Part shown: piece after piece, positions 1 through 8,585 of the stretch | How the letters are laid out: every line of letters begins with the position of its first letter | Numbering within the stretch: position 1 is the stretch's first letter | Source: LMUY01 sp965198565 | Lineage (GTDB): Bacteria; Pseudomonadota; Alphaproteobacteria; Acetobacterales; Acetobacteraceae | Assembly (NCBI GenBank): GCA_965198565.1 | Contig: OZ240665.1 | Span: 1,736,001 to 1,800,000, forward strand | Length of the DNA: 64,000 bases | Direction: 5' to 3' | Translations under genes and position numbers: made by a program | Notes under the pieces: model-generated | What the model saw: only the letters and a program-made list of their open reading frames with translations | Databases searched by the model: none | What the model was told of the DNA's origin: nothing

Positions 1-96
1 ATGCGGTCCACGCCAATGGCAGCGATGTGCTGCATCCGTGCAGGGCGAGGTCCAACCATCGAGACTTCCTTCACATTATCGATTATCTATGACTTC

Positions 97-762
97 ATGT
101 TGGAGCGATCGCAAGAAGTGCTGGACGATGACAGGTCGCTGACGGCCCAGATTGCGCGCGACCTCGCCGCCAAGATCATCTCCGGCGCCCTGCAGCCCGG
201 TAATCGCCTGTTGCAGGACCATGTGGCGCAGACTTATCGCGTCAGCCATGTCCCGGTGCGGGAGGCGTTCCAGCGGCTCGAGGCCCAAGGCCTCGTCGTC
301 ATTGAGCCGCGCCGCGGTGTCCGCGTGGCCCGGCTGGACCCGAGTGATGTGCTGGAAGTTGCGGAGATGCGCGCCGCGCTCGAGATGCTGGCGCTTCGGC
401 ATGCCATGCCCCGCATGGGCCCCGAGCACCTGGCCCGCGCCAAAGCCGCCATCGCGGACAGTTGCGGGCAGGCTGAGCCGGACGGGCTGGAAGCGGCGGA
501 CCGCAGGTTTCACGAGGCAATCACCGCAGCTTGCGCGATGCCTCGGCTGCTCGCGGCCATCGGCAGCCTGCATCGGGCCAGTGCTCGGCACCGGTTCGCC
601 ACATTGGAGGGTCTCGGCTGGCAGGCTCAGTCAGACGCCGAGCACGCGGCGATCCTCGAGGCGGTCGAAACCGGCCGGACCGGGGCAGCCTGCAAACTCC
701 TAAAGGCCCATGTCCTTGATGCGGGCCGTGCACTAGCAGCCGCGCTCAGAGCGAAGCTTTGA
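97..762 (+). CDS. GntR-family regulator with FCD ligand domain
   Basis: Probable one-component transcription factor. The N-terminal third is a GntR winged helix-turn-helix (GNRLLQDHVAQTYRVSHVPV followed by REAFQRLEAQGLV). The rest is an alpha-helical FCD effector domain with the usual His/Asp-rich pattern (ALEMLALRHAMP, DRRFHEAI). The frame is open to base 1, but the leading 32 codons are not GntR-like, so the ATG at 97 is preferred. About 222 aa, normal for the family. It lies 82 bp upstream of larC on the same strand, so it may control the nickel-pincer cofactor operon or a target left of the window. The ligand cannot be read from the sequence. Confidence 0.9.
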   Translation: MLERSQEVLDDDRSLTAQIARDLAAKIISGALQPGNRLLQDHVAQTYRVSHVPVREAFQRLEAQGLVVIEPRRGVRVARLDPSDVLEVAEMRAALEMLALRHAMPRMGPEHLARAKAAIADSCGQAEPDGLEAADRRFHEAITAACAMPRLLAAIGSLHRASARHRFATLEGLGWQAQSDAEHAAILEAVETGRTGAACKLLKAHVLDAGRALAAALRAKL

Positions 763-844
763 GAGAACGAAGTCAGGCTCTTGGAGCCGGGCAGCCTTTG
801 GCAAGGCGACACGTTACCTTCTGCACCACGGCGGACTGTCAACC

Positions 845-2068
845 ATGCGGCACATCCAACTCCACCCGCTGGGCGGCGCGGCGGGCGACATGTTCGTGGC
901 CTGCCTGCTCGACGCGTTCCCGGAACACCAGGACGCGGCCCTCGCCATGGCAGCGCAACTCGCCGGCGTCCCCTGCCGCTTGGTGCCGCATCACGACGAC
1001 ACGCTCACCGGCAGCCGCTTCCTGGTGACGGCCGAGCCGGCGCCGCAACACGCCCACGCCCATTGGGCGGCCATCCGGCGCCGCATCGCCAACTCGCCCT
1101 TGCCGGCCGCGGTGCAGGAGCATGCCATCGGCATCTTCACCGCCCTCGCCGAGGCCGAAGGCCGCGTGCACGGCCGCCCGCCCGACGCGGTGGTGTTCCA
1201 CGAGGTGGGCGCGGCCGACTCCATCGCCGACATCGTCGCCGCGGCGAGCGTGATTGCGGCCATCGGCCCCGCCACCTGGAGCGTGACCACCCTGCCGCTC
1301 GGCGGCGGCACCGTGCAGACCGCCCATGGCGTCATGCCTGTCCCCACCCCGGCCACGGCTTTGCTGCTGGAGGGGTTTGCCATGGCCGATGACGGAGTCG
1401 GCGGCGAACGGGTGACGCCCACGGGAGCGGCGATCCTGCGCTATCTCGCCGCAGGCCGCCCCGCCAGCCCAGCCGGCACTCTTCGGCGCAGCGGCACCGG
1501 CTTCGGCACGCGAGTTTTGCCGGGTCGGAGCAACTGCCTGCGCGCCTTGGTTTTCGAGCCAAATGGCACGCCCAATCAGGGACATCGGGAGTTGGCCGTC
1601 ATCAGCTTCGAAGTCGACGACCAGTCCAGCGAGGACCTCGCCATCGCCATCGAGCATCTTCGCCACTTGCCAGGTGTTCACGATATCGTGCAGATGCCGT
1701 GCTTCGGCAAGAAATCACGCATGGGTACTCACATCCAAGTGTTAACCATGCCTGCAACGAGTACAAGCGTAATCGAGGCGTGTTTTCGCGAAACCAGCAC
1801 GATCGGGCTGCGGATCCATCTTGTGGAAGGCCAAGCTCTGCTGCGGCAAACCACGACGGTGACCGTGGGAGACCGCCCGATCTCGGTAAAGCTGGTGGAG
1901 CGGCGGACGGACGGCGGCGCGACCATGACCACTGCAAAGGCCGAAGCCGAAGACGTCCGCGGGCTTGAAGGATACGGCATTCGGGCGCGGGTGCGGAGGG
2001 AAGCCGAACTCGCCGCTCTTACACAAGTGGGCCAAGCGCCCGGGAGAAACACAGATGACACCGGCTGA
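845..2068 (+). CDS. larC: LarC, nickel insertion protein of nickel-pincer cofactor synthesis
   Basis: LarC (DUF111 family) inserts nickel into the pyridinium-bis-thiocarboxylate mononucleotide in a CTP-dependent reaction, the last step of NPN cofactor synthesis. The start HLQP-type motif reads IQLHPLGGAAGDMFVACL, and FHEVGAADSIADIV is the conserved metal-binding segment near residues 118-131. The C-terminal ferredoxin-like half runs to the stop. In Lactobacillus plantarum larC is split into two frames joined by programmed frameshifting; here all 407 residues are in one frame. It overlaps larE by 14 nt, so translation is probably coupled. Confidence 0.93.
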   Translation: MRHIQLHPLGGAAGDMFVACLLDAFPEHQDAALAMAAQLAGVPCRLVPHHDDTLTGSRFLVTAEPAPQHAHAHWAAIRRRIANSPLPAAVQEHAIGIFTALAEAEGRVHGRPPDAVVFHEVGAADSIADIVAAASVIAAIGPATWSVTTLPLGGGTVQTAHGVMPVPTPATALLLEGFAMADDGVGGERVTPTGAAILRYLAAGRPASPAGTLRRSGTGFGTRVLPGRSNCLRALVFEPNGTPNQGHRELAVISFEVDDQSSEDLAIAIEHLRHLPGVHDIVQMPCFGKKSRMGTHIQVLTMPATSTSVIEACFRETSTIGLRIHLVEGQALLRQTTTVTVGDRPISVKLVERRTDGGATMTTAKAEAEDVRGLEGYGIRARVRREAELAALTQVGQAPGRNTDDTG

Positions 2069-2855
2069 ACGCCTCCAGGGTATTTTGCTAGGGTTTCCCC
2101 GCTTGGCCATCGCGGTCAGCGGCGGGGTCGACAGCATGACGCTGGCGACCGCCGCTCACCGCACGCTCGGCGACCGGGTGACCATGCACCACGCCGTCTC
2201 GCCCGCAGTGCCCGGCGACGCCACCGAACGCACCCGTGCGCTGGCCGCCCAGGAAGGCTGGGAACTCGACGTGTTCGACGCCGGCGAGTTCAGCGACCCG
2301 GCGTATCGCGCGAACCCGGTCAACCGCTGCTTCTTCTGCAAGACCAACCTCTACGGCGCCGTGGTCGCGCGCACCGACGCGCCGGTCGCCTCCGGTACCA
2401 ACTTGGACGACCTCGGGGACTTCCGCCCTGGCCTGATCGCCGCCAAGCAGCACAACGTGCGCCATCCGCTGGTCGAGGCGGAGATCGACAAGGCAACGGT
2501 GCGCCTGATGGCGGCGGAAATGGGGCTTGGCGCCCTCTCCGAACTGCCATCCTCGCCCTGCCTGTCGAGCCGGGTGGAAACCGGCATCCGCATCGAAGCA
2601 CCCGTCCTGGCGATGGTGCACGCGGCGGAAACCCTGGTCGCCAAGCGCCTCTCGCCGCAAACCGTGCGCTGCCGGGTTCGCGCCCAGGGCGTCGTGGTCG
2701 AGCTGGACCAGGAAACCCTCGCCGGGCTGGCCGAGGACAGCCGGCTCTCGCTGCAGCGCGAGTTGGAGCACATGGTCCGGGAGGCCGGACTGACCCGGCC
2801 CATCGCGTTCGCGGCCTATCGCACCGGCAGCGCGTTTCTGCGGGCAGCCCAATGA
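2055..2855 (+). CDS. larE: LarE, sacrificial sulfur transferase
   Basis: LarE adenylates the carboxylates of the pyridinium intermediate made by LarB and converts them to thiocarboxylates. The PP-loop ATP site SGGVDSM is at residues 22-28. Cys169 in PCLSSR is at the position of the sacrificial sulfur-donor cysteine of the Lactobacillus enzyme. A second cysteine pair is present in NRCFFCKTN (92 and 95). The frame is open upstream, but the ATG at 2055 gives the canonical N-terminus and overlaps the end of larC. About 266 aa, typical. The stop overlaps the larB start (ATGA). Confidence 0.94.
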   Translation: MTPAERLQGILLGFPRLAIAVSGGVDSMTLATAAHRTLGDRVTMHHAVSPAVPGDATERTRALAAQEGWELDVFDAGEFSDPAYRANPVNRCFFCKTNLYGAVVARTDAPVASGTNLDDLGDFRPGLIAAKQHNVRHPLVEAEIDKATVRLMAAEMGLGALSELPSSPCLSSRVETGIRIEAPVLAMVHAAETLVAKRLSPQTVRCRVRAQGVVVELDQETLAGLAEDSRLSLQRELEHMVREAGLTRPIAFAAYRTGSAFLRAAQ

Positions 2856-3544
2856 GCGCGCCCGCGAGTGCCCGCCCAATTCCGATGACCTTGCCCACCG
2901 AGTTCGTGCTGGATGAAGAGCGCACTGGGCGGCTCGGGTTCGGGGAGGCGGTGTTCTGCGCTGGCAAGTCCGCCCGGCAGATCGCCGCCATCATCGAGCA
3001 CGCCACCGTTCCGATGCTGCTGACCCGGCTCGACCCGGAGAAGTTTGCCGCCTTGCCGGAGTCGCAGCGCGCGGCGCTCGATTACGACCCGGTGTCCAAT
3101 ACCGCCTATTCCGGCGCGCCACTGCCGAGCGAGGGCCCAGCCCATATCGCCATCGTGACCGCCGGAACCTCCGACGTGCCCGTGGCGGTCGAGGCGATGC
3201 GCACCCTGGCCTTCCAGGGGCAAGAGGCGCACCTGTTGGCGGATGTCGGCGTGGCGGGTTTGTGGCGCCTGCTGCGCCGGGTGGACGAACTGCGCTCCGC
3301 CCGGGTGGTGATCGTGGCCGCCGGCATGGACGCGGCCTTGCCCAGCGTGGTCGGCGGCTTGGTCGGCGGGGTCGTGATTGCGGTTCCCACATCGGTCGGC
3401 TACGGCGTGGCGGCGGGCGGACAGACGGCGCTCAACGCCATATTGGCGAGTTGCGCTCCCGGCATTGTGACGGTCAATATCGACAACGGCTATGGCGCGG
3501 CGATCGCGGCCCTCCGTGTCTTGCGTGCGATAGGGCCGCAATAA
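2852..3544 (+). CDS. larB: LarB, nicotinate adenine dinucleotide carboxylase/hydrolase
   Basis: LarB carboxylates and hydrolyses nicotinic acid adenine dinucleotide to pyridinium-3,5-biscarboxylate mononucleotide, the first step of NPN cofactor synthesis. The C-terminal half is a PurE-like fold with the signature VTAGTSDVPVAVEA near residue 100, GMDAALPSVVGGLV, and a glycine-rich PTSVGYGVAAGG loop. The N-terminal part has the LarB hallmarks VFCAGKSARQI and LDYDPVSNTAYSG. Its start overlaps larE by 4 nt. The three lar genes therefore form one operon. No NPN-dependent enzyme such as LarA is present within the window. Confidence 0.94.
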   Translation: MSAPASARPIPMTLPTEFVLDEERTGRLGFGEAVFCAGKSARQIAAIIEHATVPMLLTRLDPEKFAALPESQRAALDYDPVSNTAYSGAPLPSEGPAHIAIVTAGTSDVPVAVEAMRTLAFQGQEAHLLADVGVAGLWRLLRRVDELRSARVVIVAAGMDAALPSVVGGLVGGVVIAVPTSVGYGVAAGGQTALNAILASCAPGIVTVNIDNGYGAAIAALRVLRAIGPQ

Positions 3545-3576
3545 AACCGGCCGTTCGGTCGAGCCGTGCTCTGGGC

Positions 3577-4245
3577 TTAGGACGTCCCTAACGGGGAGCG
3601 ATCGAGTTCCGATAGGAAAGCCGCCGGGTCGGTGTAGATCGCGACACAACCGGCCCGGCGCAACTCACCCTCGTCGAAGCCGCCGCAGAGCAATCCGATT
3701 GTGCGAAGCCCAGCTTTGCCCGCCGCCTCCGCGTCGTACGGTGTATCGCCAACCACCCACGCCGACTCGGCCGGCACGTCCTGCAAGCGGTCCATGGCTG
3801 CTTGGAAGATGTCGGGATACGGCTTGCTGCGCTCGGCGTCGTCCGACGAGGTTTGCTCCTGGATCAAGTCCTCGATACCGGCGACGCGCTTGTAGTGGCT
3901 CAGCTCGTCACCCTTCGCCGACGAGGCCAGCGCGATCCGAAAGCCACGCCCGAGCAGGTGTTCGAGCAAGTCGCGCACCTTGGGAAATCCCTTGATCGTG
4001 TGCAGATAACGCTGCTGCAAGATCTCCTTGCGGCGCGCCTCCAGCGCCGCGCCGACGCGTTCACACTCGGCGTGATCGAGGAAGACCGGCAGGAGCTGGT
4101 CGCCACCTTTGCCAATCTGGCTGCGCACCGCGCTGAATTCGACCGGATGGCCGAACTCCGCGAAAGTGTCCTGCCAAGCATGAGCATGCTGGTCGACGGA
4201 GTCGACCAACGTGCCATCCACATCGAAAATCACCGCCTTGGCCAT
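3577..4245 (-). CDS. HAD-superfamily phosphatase, phosphoglycolate-phosphatase-like
   Basis: A HAD hydrolase of 222 aa. Motif I is DVDGTLVDS (Asp8 nucleophile, Asp10 acid/base), motif II is ASSAKGDE, motif III is the Lys in SKPYPDIF, and motif IV is GDTPYDAEAAGKAG. A helical C1 cap between motifs I and II places it with phosphoglycolate phosphatase and beta-phosphoglucomutase relatives. The substrate cannot be assigned. It starts 7 nt after the SWIB gene stop, so the two are probably cotranscribed. It is convergent with larB, with only about 30 bp between the stops. Confidence 0.88.
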   Translation of the reverse strand: MAKAVIFDVDGTLVDSVDQHAHAWQDTFAEFGHPVEFSAVRSQIGKGGDQLLPVFLDHAECERVGAALEARRKEILQQRYLHTIKGFPKVRDLLEHLLGRGFRIALASSAKGDELSHYKRVAGIEDLIQEQTSSDDAERSKPYPDIFQAAMDRLQDVPAESAWVVGDTPYDAEAAGKAGLRTIGLLCGGFDEGELRRAGCVAIYTDPAAFLSELDRSPLGTS

Positions 4246-4252
4246 GGCGGCG

Positions 4253-4567
4253 CTACTCGAGATGCTGCGCGAGAAACTTGTTCATCTCGAACATGGTGGC
4301 CTTCTCCTTGCCGAATATCTTCTGCAGCTTGTCGTCAGCCAGGATTTCCCGTCCGTCGTCAGGATTCTGCAGCTTGTGCGCCTTGATGTATTCCCAAACC
4401 TTGCTCACGACCTCCCCGCGCGGCATGGAGCCCTCGCCAATCACGGCTGCCAGGGCAGGGGATGGCTTCAGCGGCTGCTGCAAGGCGTTGGGCTTGTGGC
4501 CGGCTTTGGGCTTGTCCACATGGGCGCCCTTCGGCGGTGCAGCATCATGTTTCGGAGCTTTGGTCAT
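4253..4567 (-). CDS. SWIB/MDM2-domain protein
   Basis: A 104-aa basic protein. The first 40 residues are a Lys/Pro/Ala-rich linker; residues about 40-104 form a SWIB/MDM2 fold (LAAVIGEGSMPRGEVVSKVW, then YIKAHKLQNPDDGREILADD, KIFGKEKATMFEM). Such domains are known from eukaryotic SWI/SNF subunits and occur as small bacterial proteins, in Chlamydia fused to topoisomerase I; the bacterial role is unclear, probably nucleoid or DNA-associated. The ATG at 4567 follows GAGGGA at good spacing; the upstream in-frame extension lacks a ribosome site. Upstream gene of a pair with the HAD phosphatase. Confidence 0.88.
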   Translation of the reverse strand: MTKAPKHDAAPPKGAHVDKPKAGHKPNALQQPLKPSPALAAVIGEGSMPRGEVVSKVWEYIKAHKLQNPDDGREILADDKLQKIFGKEKATMFEMNKFLAQHLE

Positions 4568-4655
4568 GCTTATCCCTCGTGTTGTGGCTTGGTATCGGCA
4601 CCACAAACGCAGCCGAAGTCATTAAGATTGCAACGACCAAGAAATCGGTGTTTGG

Positions 4656-5090
4656 TCAGGCTTTCAGTTCCGCAAGCTTGCCGAGGGTGAGCCGATCTGG
4701 CTGCGACCCCAAATACTTGTCCAGCGCCCGCTCGAAGGCCGGATCATTGGGCTCGGCCTCGGCGAACAGCGTCATGCAGGAGTGGAACTTCATGTCATCG
4801 GGCGAGCCGAAAATCTCGTCGAGCGAGCGGTTTTGCACTGCGTTCACCAGGCTGGTCGCCTCGCGCAGGCGCGGGCCAAGGCGATCGTGCTGGAGATACT
4901 CCCTCGCTTCTGCGAGCGAGACAATGGCATAGCGTTGCGCCATGGCGCTATGACCTAGCCCAGCGATTTGTGGGAAGATGAACCACATCCAGTGCGTTCG
5001 CTTGCGTCCCTGCTGCAACTCCGCCCGAACGGCGGACCACACTGGATATTGTGCTTCCACAAAGCGGTGGAGTGCTGGCTTATCTTGCAT
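4656..5090 (-). CDS. DUF1810 family protein
   Basis: A protein of about 144 aa with the DUF1810 pattern: an N-terminal FVEAQ segment, the hallmark HWMWFIFPQIAGLG, SLAEAREYLQH, and a C-terminal MKFHSCMTLF. Biochemical function is unknown; older annotations call relatives calpastatin-like without good reason. The internal ATG at 5090 gives the family's usual N-terminus; an in-frame ATG at 5111 is possible. It is divergent from the small acidic ORF at 5140, so the 49 bp between them must hold both start regions. Confidence 0.85.
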   Translation of the reverse strand: MQDKPALHRFVEAQYPVWSAVRAELQQGRKRTHWMWFIFPQIAGLGHSAMAQRYAIVSLAEAREYLQHDRLGPRLREATSLVNAVQNRSLDEIFGSPDDMKFHSCMTLFAEAEPNDPAFERALDKYLGSQPDRLTLGKLAELKA

Positions 5091-5139
5091 GATTGTCCCC
5101 AAGGCGCACATGCGCGGCAGCGTTCAACAAGGAGCTTGC

Positions 5140-5325
5140 ATGGCAGCGACATCCGACCACACCACCGGCAACGACCCGGTGGAGGGCATGGACCCAGGCG
5201 GTACCCATTCGACAAAGCCTGGCAACCCTGACAAGACCGGCCCGGCGAAGCCCGCGGCGGTCCGCAAGGATCAGGACGTGGTCAGCGGCGACCAAAACGA
5301 CCCGGCGTCAGAGCGCGCCCGCTAA
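5140..5325 (+). CDS. Small hydrophilic hypothetical protein
   Basis: A 61-aa frame rich in Asp, Gly, Pro, Lys and Thr with no hydrophobic segment and no cysteine, so probably soluble and disordered. The ATG is preceded by AAGGAG at about 6 nt, a strong ribosome site that supports real translation. No family is recognised. It ends 6 bp from the stop of the convergent molybdoenzyme subunit. Sequences of this type (short, Gly/Asp/Pro rich) are often stress-associated in alphaproteobacteria, but nothing in the sequence proves that. Confidence 0.5.
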   Translation: MAATSDHTTGNDPVEGMDPGGTHSTKPGNPDKTGPAKPAAVRKDQDVVSGDQNDPASERAR

Positions 5326-5331
5326 CGAGCT

Positions 5332-7590
5332 TCAAAACAGGTCTTCCAGCCGGATCGGCAAGTGCCGGATCCGGCGGCCTGTGGCGTGATACACCGCGTT
5401 CGCAATTGCAGCATTCATTCCGACCACTCCGATCTCGCCGATGCCCTTCATCCCGATCGGATTGACGCCTTGGTCCAGCTCCGGAACCATGATCACGTCG
5501 ATGCGGCCGATATCGGCGTTCACCGGAATCAAATACTCCGAGATATTGTCGTTGGTGTAACGCGCTGTCCGAGGATCGATCTCGGTCTTCTCGTGCAAGG
5601 CAGATCCTATGCCCCAGATCATGCCGCCCATGAGCTGGCTATGCGCGGTCCGGGGATTGATGATCCGCCCTGCGGCGAACGCGCCCACCGCCCGCGGCAC
5701 GCGGATCTCGCGCGTGCCTGCATGCACCCTTACTTCGACGAATTGCGCCCCGAACGCATAGGTGGTGAGATCGGTGCGGGTGGTGCCGCGCGAAATCGCC
5801 ATCTGCCCCTGGTAGAGCTTGCCCACTGAATCCGGCGGCAAGCCCTTGGGCACGTTTTCCGCATAGGCCTCGAGCGCGCCGCTGCTCACGCGGGCGAGCG
5901 CGTCGTGCAGGGTCTCTGCCCGCGCATCCGGGCCTCGCAACTGGCTCGACGCCAGGGTGAGCCTCGCCGGGTCTTGGCCCGCGAAAACGCCCGTGTTGCT
6001 GGTGGTGGCGGCAAGGGCGAGGCGCTGGCGGATTTGCTCGCACGCCGCTGCAACCGCGTGGCAGATGCCCGAAGCGTGGCTTGACCCGGCAGCGAGGCCC
6101 GCCGGCGGCAGGTCGGTGTCGCCGATCTGGACGGTGATCTGCTCCAGCTTCAATCCCAGCCCATCGGCTGCCGTCTGCGCGATGATGGTGTGCGATCCGG
6201 TGCCGATGTCATGCGCCGCGATCTGCACTGCGGCCGCACCATCGGCGCCCAGCACTACGCGGGCGGCTCCGGCGCCGATGTTGGCGGGATAGGCGGCCGC
6301 CGCGCAGCCCCAGCCGATCTGCCAATCCCCCTCGTGGTGGCTGCCGACGGGGCCGCGCTGGCTCCAGCCGAACCGCTCCGCTGCGGCGTCGAAGCAGGTC
6401 ATCAAGGAGCGGCTGGAGTAGGATTGTCCTGTCGCCGGGTCGATTTGGGTGTCATTGCGGCGGCGGAACTCCACCGGGTCGATAGCGAGCTGCTCCGCCA
6501 ACTCGTCCATCGCGGACTCGAGCGGAAACATATACGGGACATCCGGCGGCGCGCGCATGAAGCCGGGGGTGTTGCGGTCGGTGTGAACCACATTCACGCG
6601 GGTCAGGATGTTCGAGCAGGCATACATCCGGGCCGTGGTCTCGGTGCCCGAGACATTGTAGTCCGACGGGCGGGACGTGACTTCCCAGCCTTCGTGACGC
6701 AGCGCCACCAGCTTGCCCTCGGCCGAGGCGGCCAACTGAATGTGGTGCTGGGTCTCGGCGCGGTAGGTGCCGATGGTGTAGCACTGGTCGCGGGTGGCGA
6801 CGAACTTCACCGGCCGGCCCAAGCGGCGCGCGGCAACGGCGATCCAGGCGCTGCGGGACGACGGAATACCCTTGGAGCCAAACGCACCGCCGACATGGCG
6901 GGCCACCACGCGGACCTGCTTCGGATCGATACGAAGCTGCTTGGCGACAGCGCCGCGCAAGCCATGGACGAACTGGCTCGGCTCGTACAACGTGAGGCTG
7001 CCGTCGTGCCAGATCGCAGTCGTGGTGAACAGCTCGATCGGGTTGTGGTGCTGCGTGGGCGTGCTGTAGCGCTGGTCCAGCCTCGCCGGCGCCGACGCGA
7101 ACGCAGACACCGCGTCGCCCACTGCGAAGTCCTTGTGCTCGCCTGGCTCGCGCTGCTTGGTCTCCGCGCCCGGGCTGCCGAAGCTCGCCGAGGGCGCCTC
7201 TTCGGCGTAGTCCACCCCTACCTTGTAGGCCGCCTCGCGGGCGGCCTCGTAGCTGTCGGCGACCACCACGGCAATGATCTGGCCATCGTGCCAGATATGA
7301 TTGTCCTGCATGGTGGTGGTTTCACCGCCGGGGCCATGTGGGGCAGGGGGGTCCGCCTGGTCGCCGACATTCTCGTAGGTCAGGATGTCGAGCACGCCGG
7401 CCACGGCGCGGGCGCGTGATAGATCGAACGCCTTGATGTGGCCGCGCGCGATCGTGCTGGTGACCAGGAAGGCGTAGGCAGCGCCTAAGGCCGGTTCGTC
7501 GGATGCGTATAACGCATGGCCGGTGACTTTGGCCCGCCCTTCGATGCGCGGCACATCGGCGCCAACCAGCCAGGTTGCGTCGTCAGGCAT
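5332..7590 (-). CDS. Molybdenum hydroxylase large subunit (PaoC-type aldehyde oxidoreductase)
   Basis: Molybdopterin-binding catalytic subunit of a three-subunit xanthine dehydrogenase-family enzyme, about 752 aa. It begins with the N-terminal a/b hammerhead (IEGRAKVTGHALYASDEPAL). The cofactor-binding segments include HVGGAFGSKG and, near the C-terminus, GMKGIGEIG with the catalytic glutamate. Length and pairing with a 4Fe-4S-containing FAD subunit point to PaoC of E. coli PaoABC, which oxidises aldehydes; xanthine specificity is not indicated. The start at 7590 overlaps the FAD-subunit stop by 8 nt; the open frame beyond it is antisense noise. Last gene of the catalase-paoABC operon. Confidence 0.88.
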   Translation of the reverse strand: MPDDATWLVGADVPRIEGRAKVTGHALYASDEPALGAAYAFLVTSTIARGHIKAFDLSRARAVAGVLDILTYENVGDQADPPAPHGPGGETTTMQDNHIWHDGQIIAVVVADSYEAAREAAYKVGVDYAEEAPSASFGSPGAETKQREPGEHKDFAVGDAVSAFASAPARLDQRYSTPTQHHNPIELFTTTAIWHDGSLTLYEPSQFVHGLRGAVAKQLRIDPKQVRVVARHVGGAFGSKGIPSSRSAWIAVAARRLGRPVKFVATRDQCYTIGTYRAETQHHIQLAASAEGKLVALRHEGWEVTSRPSDYNVSGTETTARMYACSNILTRVNVVHTDRNTPGFMRAPPDVPYMFPLESAMDELAEQLAIDPVEFRRRNDTQIDPATGQSYSSRSLMTCFDAAAERFGWSQRGPVGSHHEGDWQIGWGCAAAAYPANIGAGAARVVLGADGAAAVQIAAHDIGTGSHTIIAQTAADGLGLKLEQITVQIGDTDLPPAGLAAGSSHASGICHAVAAACEQIRQRLALAATTSNTGVFAGQDPARLTLASSQLRGPDARAETLHDALARVSSGALEAYAENVPKGLPPDSVGKLYQGQMAISRGTTRTDLTTYAFGAQFVEVRVHAGTREIRVPRAVGAFAAGRIINPRTAHSQLMGGMIWGIGSALHEKTEIDPRTARYTNDNISEYLIPVNADIGRIDVIMVPELDQGVNPIGMKGIGEIGVVGMNAAIANAVYHATGRRIRHLPIRLEDLF

Positions 7591-8584
7591 GAGCAGTCTC
7601 CAGTGTGGCGGCTTGCATGAGCGCGCGCACCAGCGTGCGGCGGCCCAACTCGGGCTTGAACGCGGTTTCCTCGTGCACGACCGCGGACGCGAAGGCAGCC
7701 TCCGCGGCGCGCTGCGCGGCGGCTTCGTCCAGCTTGTGGCCGGCGAGTTCCGCCTCGGCCTCATGCGAGCGCCAGGGTTTGGCCGCCACGCCACCAAGCC
7801 CGATGCGCACCGCTCGGACGACACCCCCCGAAATGTCCAGCCCCACGGCGGCCGAGGCGAGCGCGAACGCATAAGACTCCCGGTCGCGAATTTTCAAATA
7901 CAGCGAGGTTCGCGCCCAGGCGCCCGCGGGAACATGCACGGTGGTGATGATCTCGCCCGCTTGCAGGTTGGTTTCGATGTCGGGGCGGCTGCCGGGCAGG
8001 CGATGCAGATCTTCCAACGCAATGGTGCGGCGCGCGACGCTGGTCGACAACTCGACGGTCGCGCCGAGTGCCACCAACACGGTAGCCAGGTCGCCGGGAT
8101 AATGCGCGATGCAGTGATCACTCACGCCGAGCACGGCCAGATGGCGATTGTTTCCTCCAATGGCCGCGCATCCACTGCTGGGCTCGCGCTTGTTGCAGGC
8201 GCGAACGCTGGCGTCGCGAAAGTAGGAGCAGCGCGTGCGTTGCAGGATCGTGCCAGCAATCGTGCCCATGTTGCGGATTTGCGGACTGGCCGCAGACCGG
8301 AGCGCCTGCGCGATGGCGGGGTAGTCGCGGAGCACCGCCGGGTCAGTCTCGAGTTCGGACATGCGGGCCAAGCCGCCGATATGCAGCCCATCGGCATCGC
8401 TGCGAATGCCAGCGAACTCCTGCCGCAGCGGAGTGATATCGACCAGCGCGTGCGGGTGCATCACTCCGAGCTTCATCAGGTCGAGCAGCACGGTGCCGCC
8501 GGCCAGGAAGTGCGCGCTCGGCTTGGCCGCAGTGGAGGCAGCCTGGGCCGCGTCTTGACTGAGGACGTAGTCGAAACTGTCCAT
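7583..8584 (-). CDS. Molybdenum hydroxylase FAD subunit with 4Fe-4S insert (PaoB-type)
   Basis: Medium subunit, 333 aa, carrying FAD between the Fe-S and Mo subunits. The FAD pyrophosphate loop is FLAGGTVLLDLMK, and SAASPQIRNMGTIAGTILQR is the second FAD motif. Between residues about 125 and 165 there is a cysteine-rich insert (RCSYFRD, ACNKREPSSGCAAI, and a later SDHCIAHYP) matching the extra [4Fe-4S] cluster of PaoB and 4-hydroxybenzoyl-CoA reductase, absent from ordinary CoxM proteins. It starts 1 nt after the Fe-S subunit stop and overlaps the Mo subunit by 8 nt. Confidence 0.9.
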   Translation of the reverse strand: MDSFDYVLSQDAAQAASTAAKPSAHFLAGGTVLLDLMKLGVMHPHALVDITPLRQEFAGIRSDADGLHIGGLARMSELETDPAVLRDYPAIAQALRSAASPQIRNMGTIAGTILQRTRCSYFRDASVRACNKREPSSGCAAIGGNNRHLAVLGVSDHCIAHYPGDLATVLVALGATVELSTSVARRTIALEDLHRLPGSRPDIETNLQAGEIITTVHVPAGAWARTSLYLKIRDRESYAFALASAAVGLDISGGVVRAVRIGLGGVAAKPWRSHEAEAELAGHKLDEAAAQRAAEAAFASAVVHEETAFKPELGRRTLVRALMQAATLETAHA

Positions 8585-8585
8585 G

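Noticed and set aside
1..96. Upstream 32 codons of the GntR gene
   Set aside because: The residues do not resemble a GntR N-terminus, and the ATG at 97 gives the normal family length. The open frame at the window edge is probably incidental.
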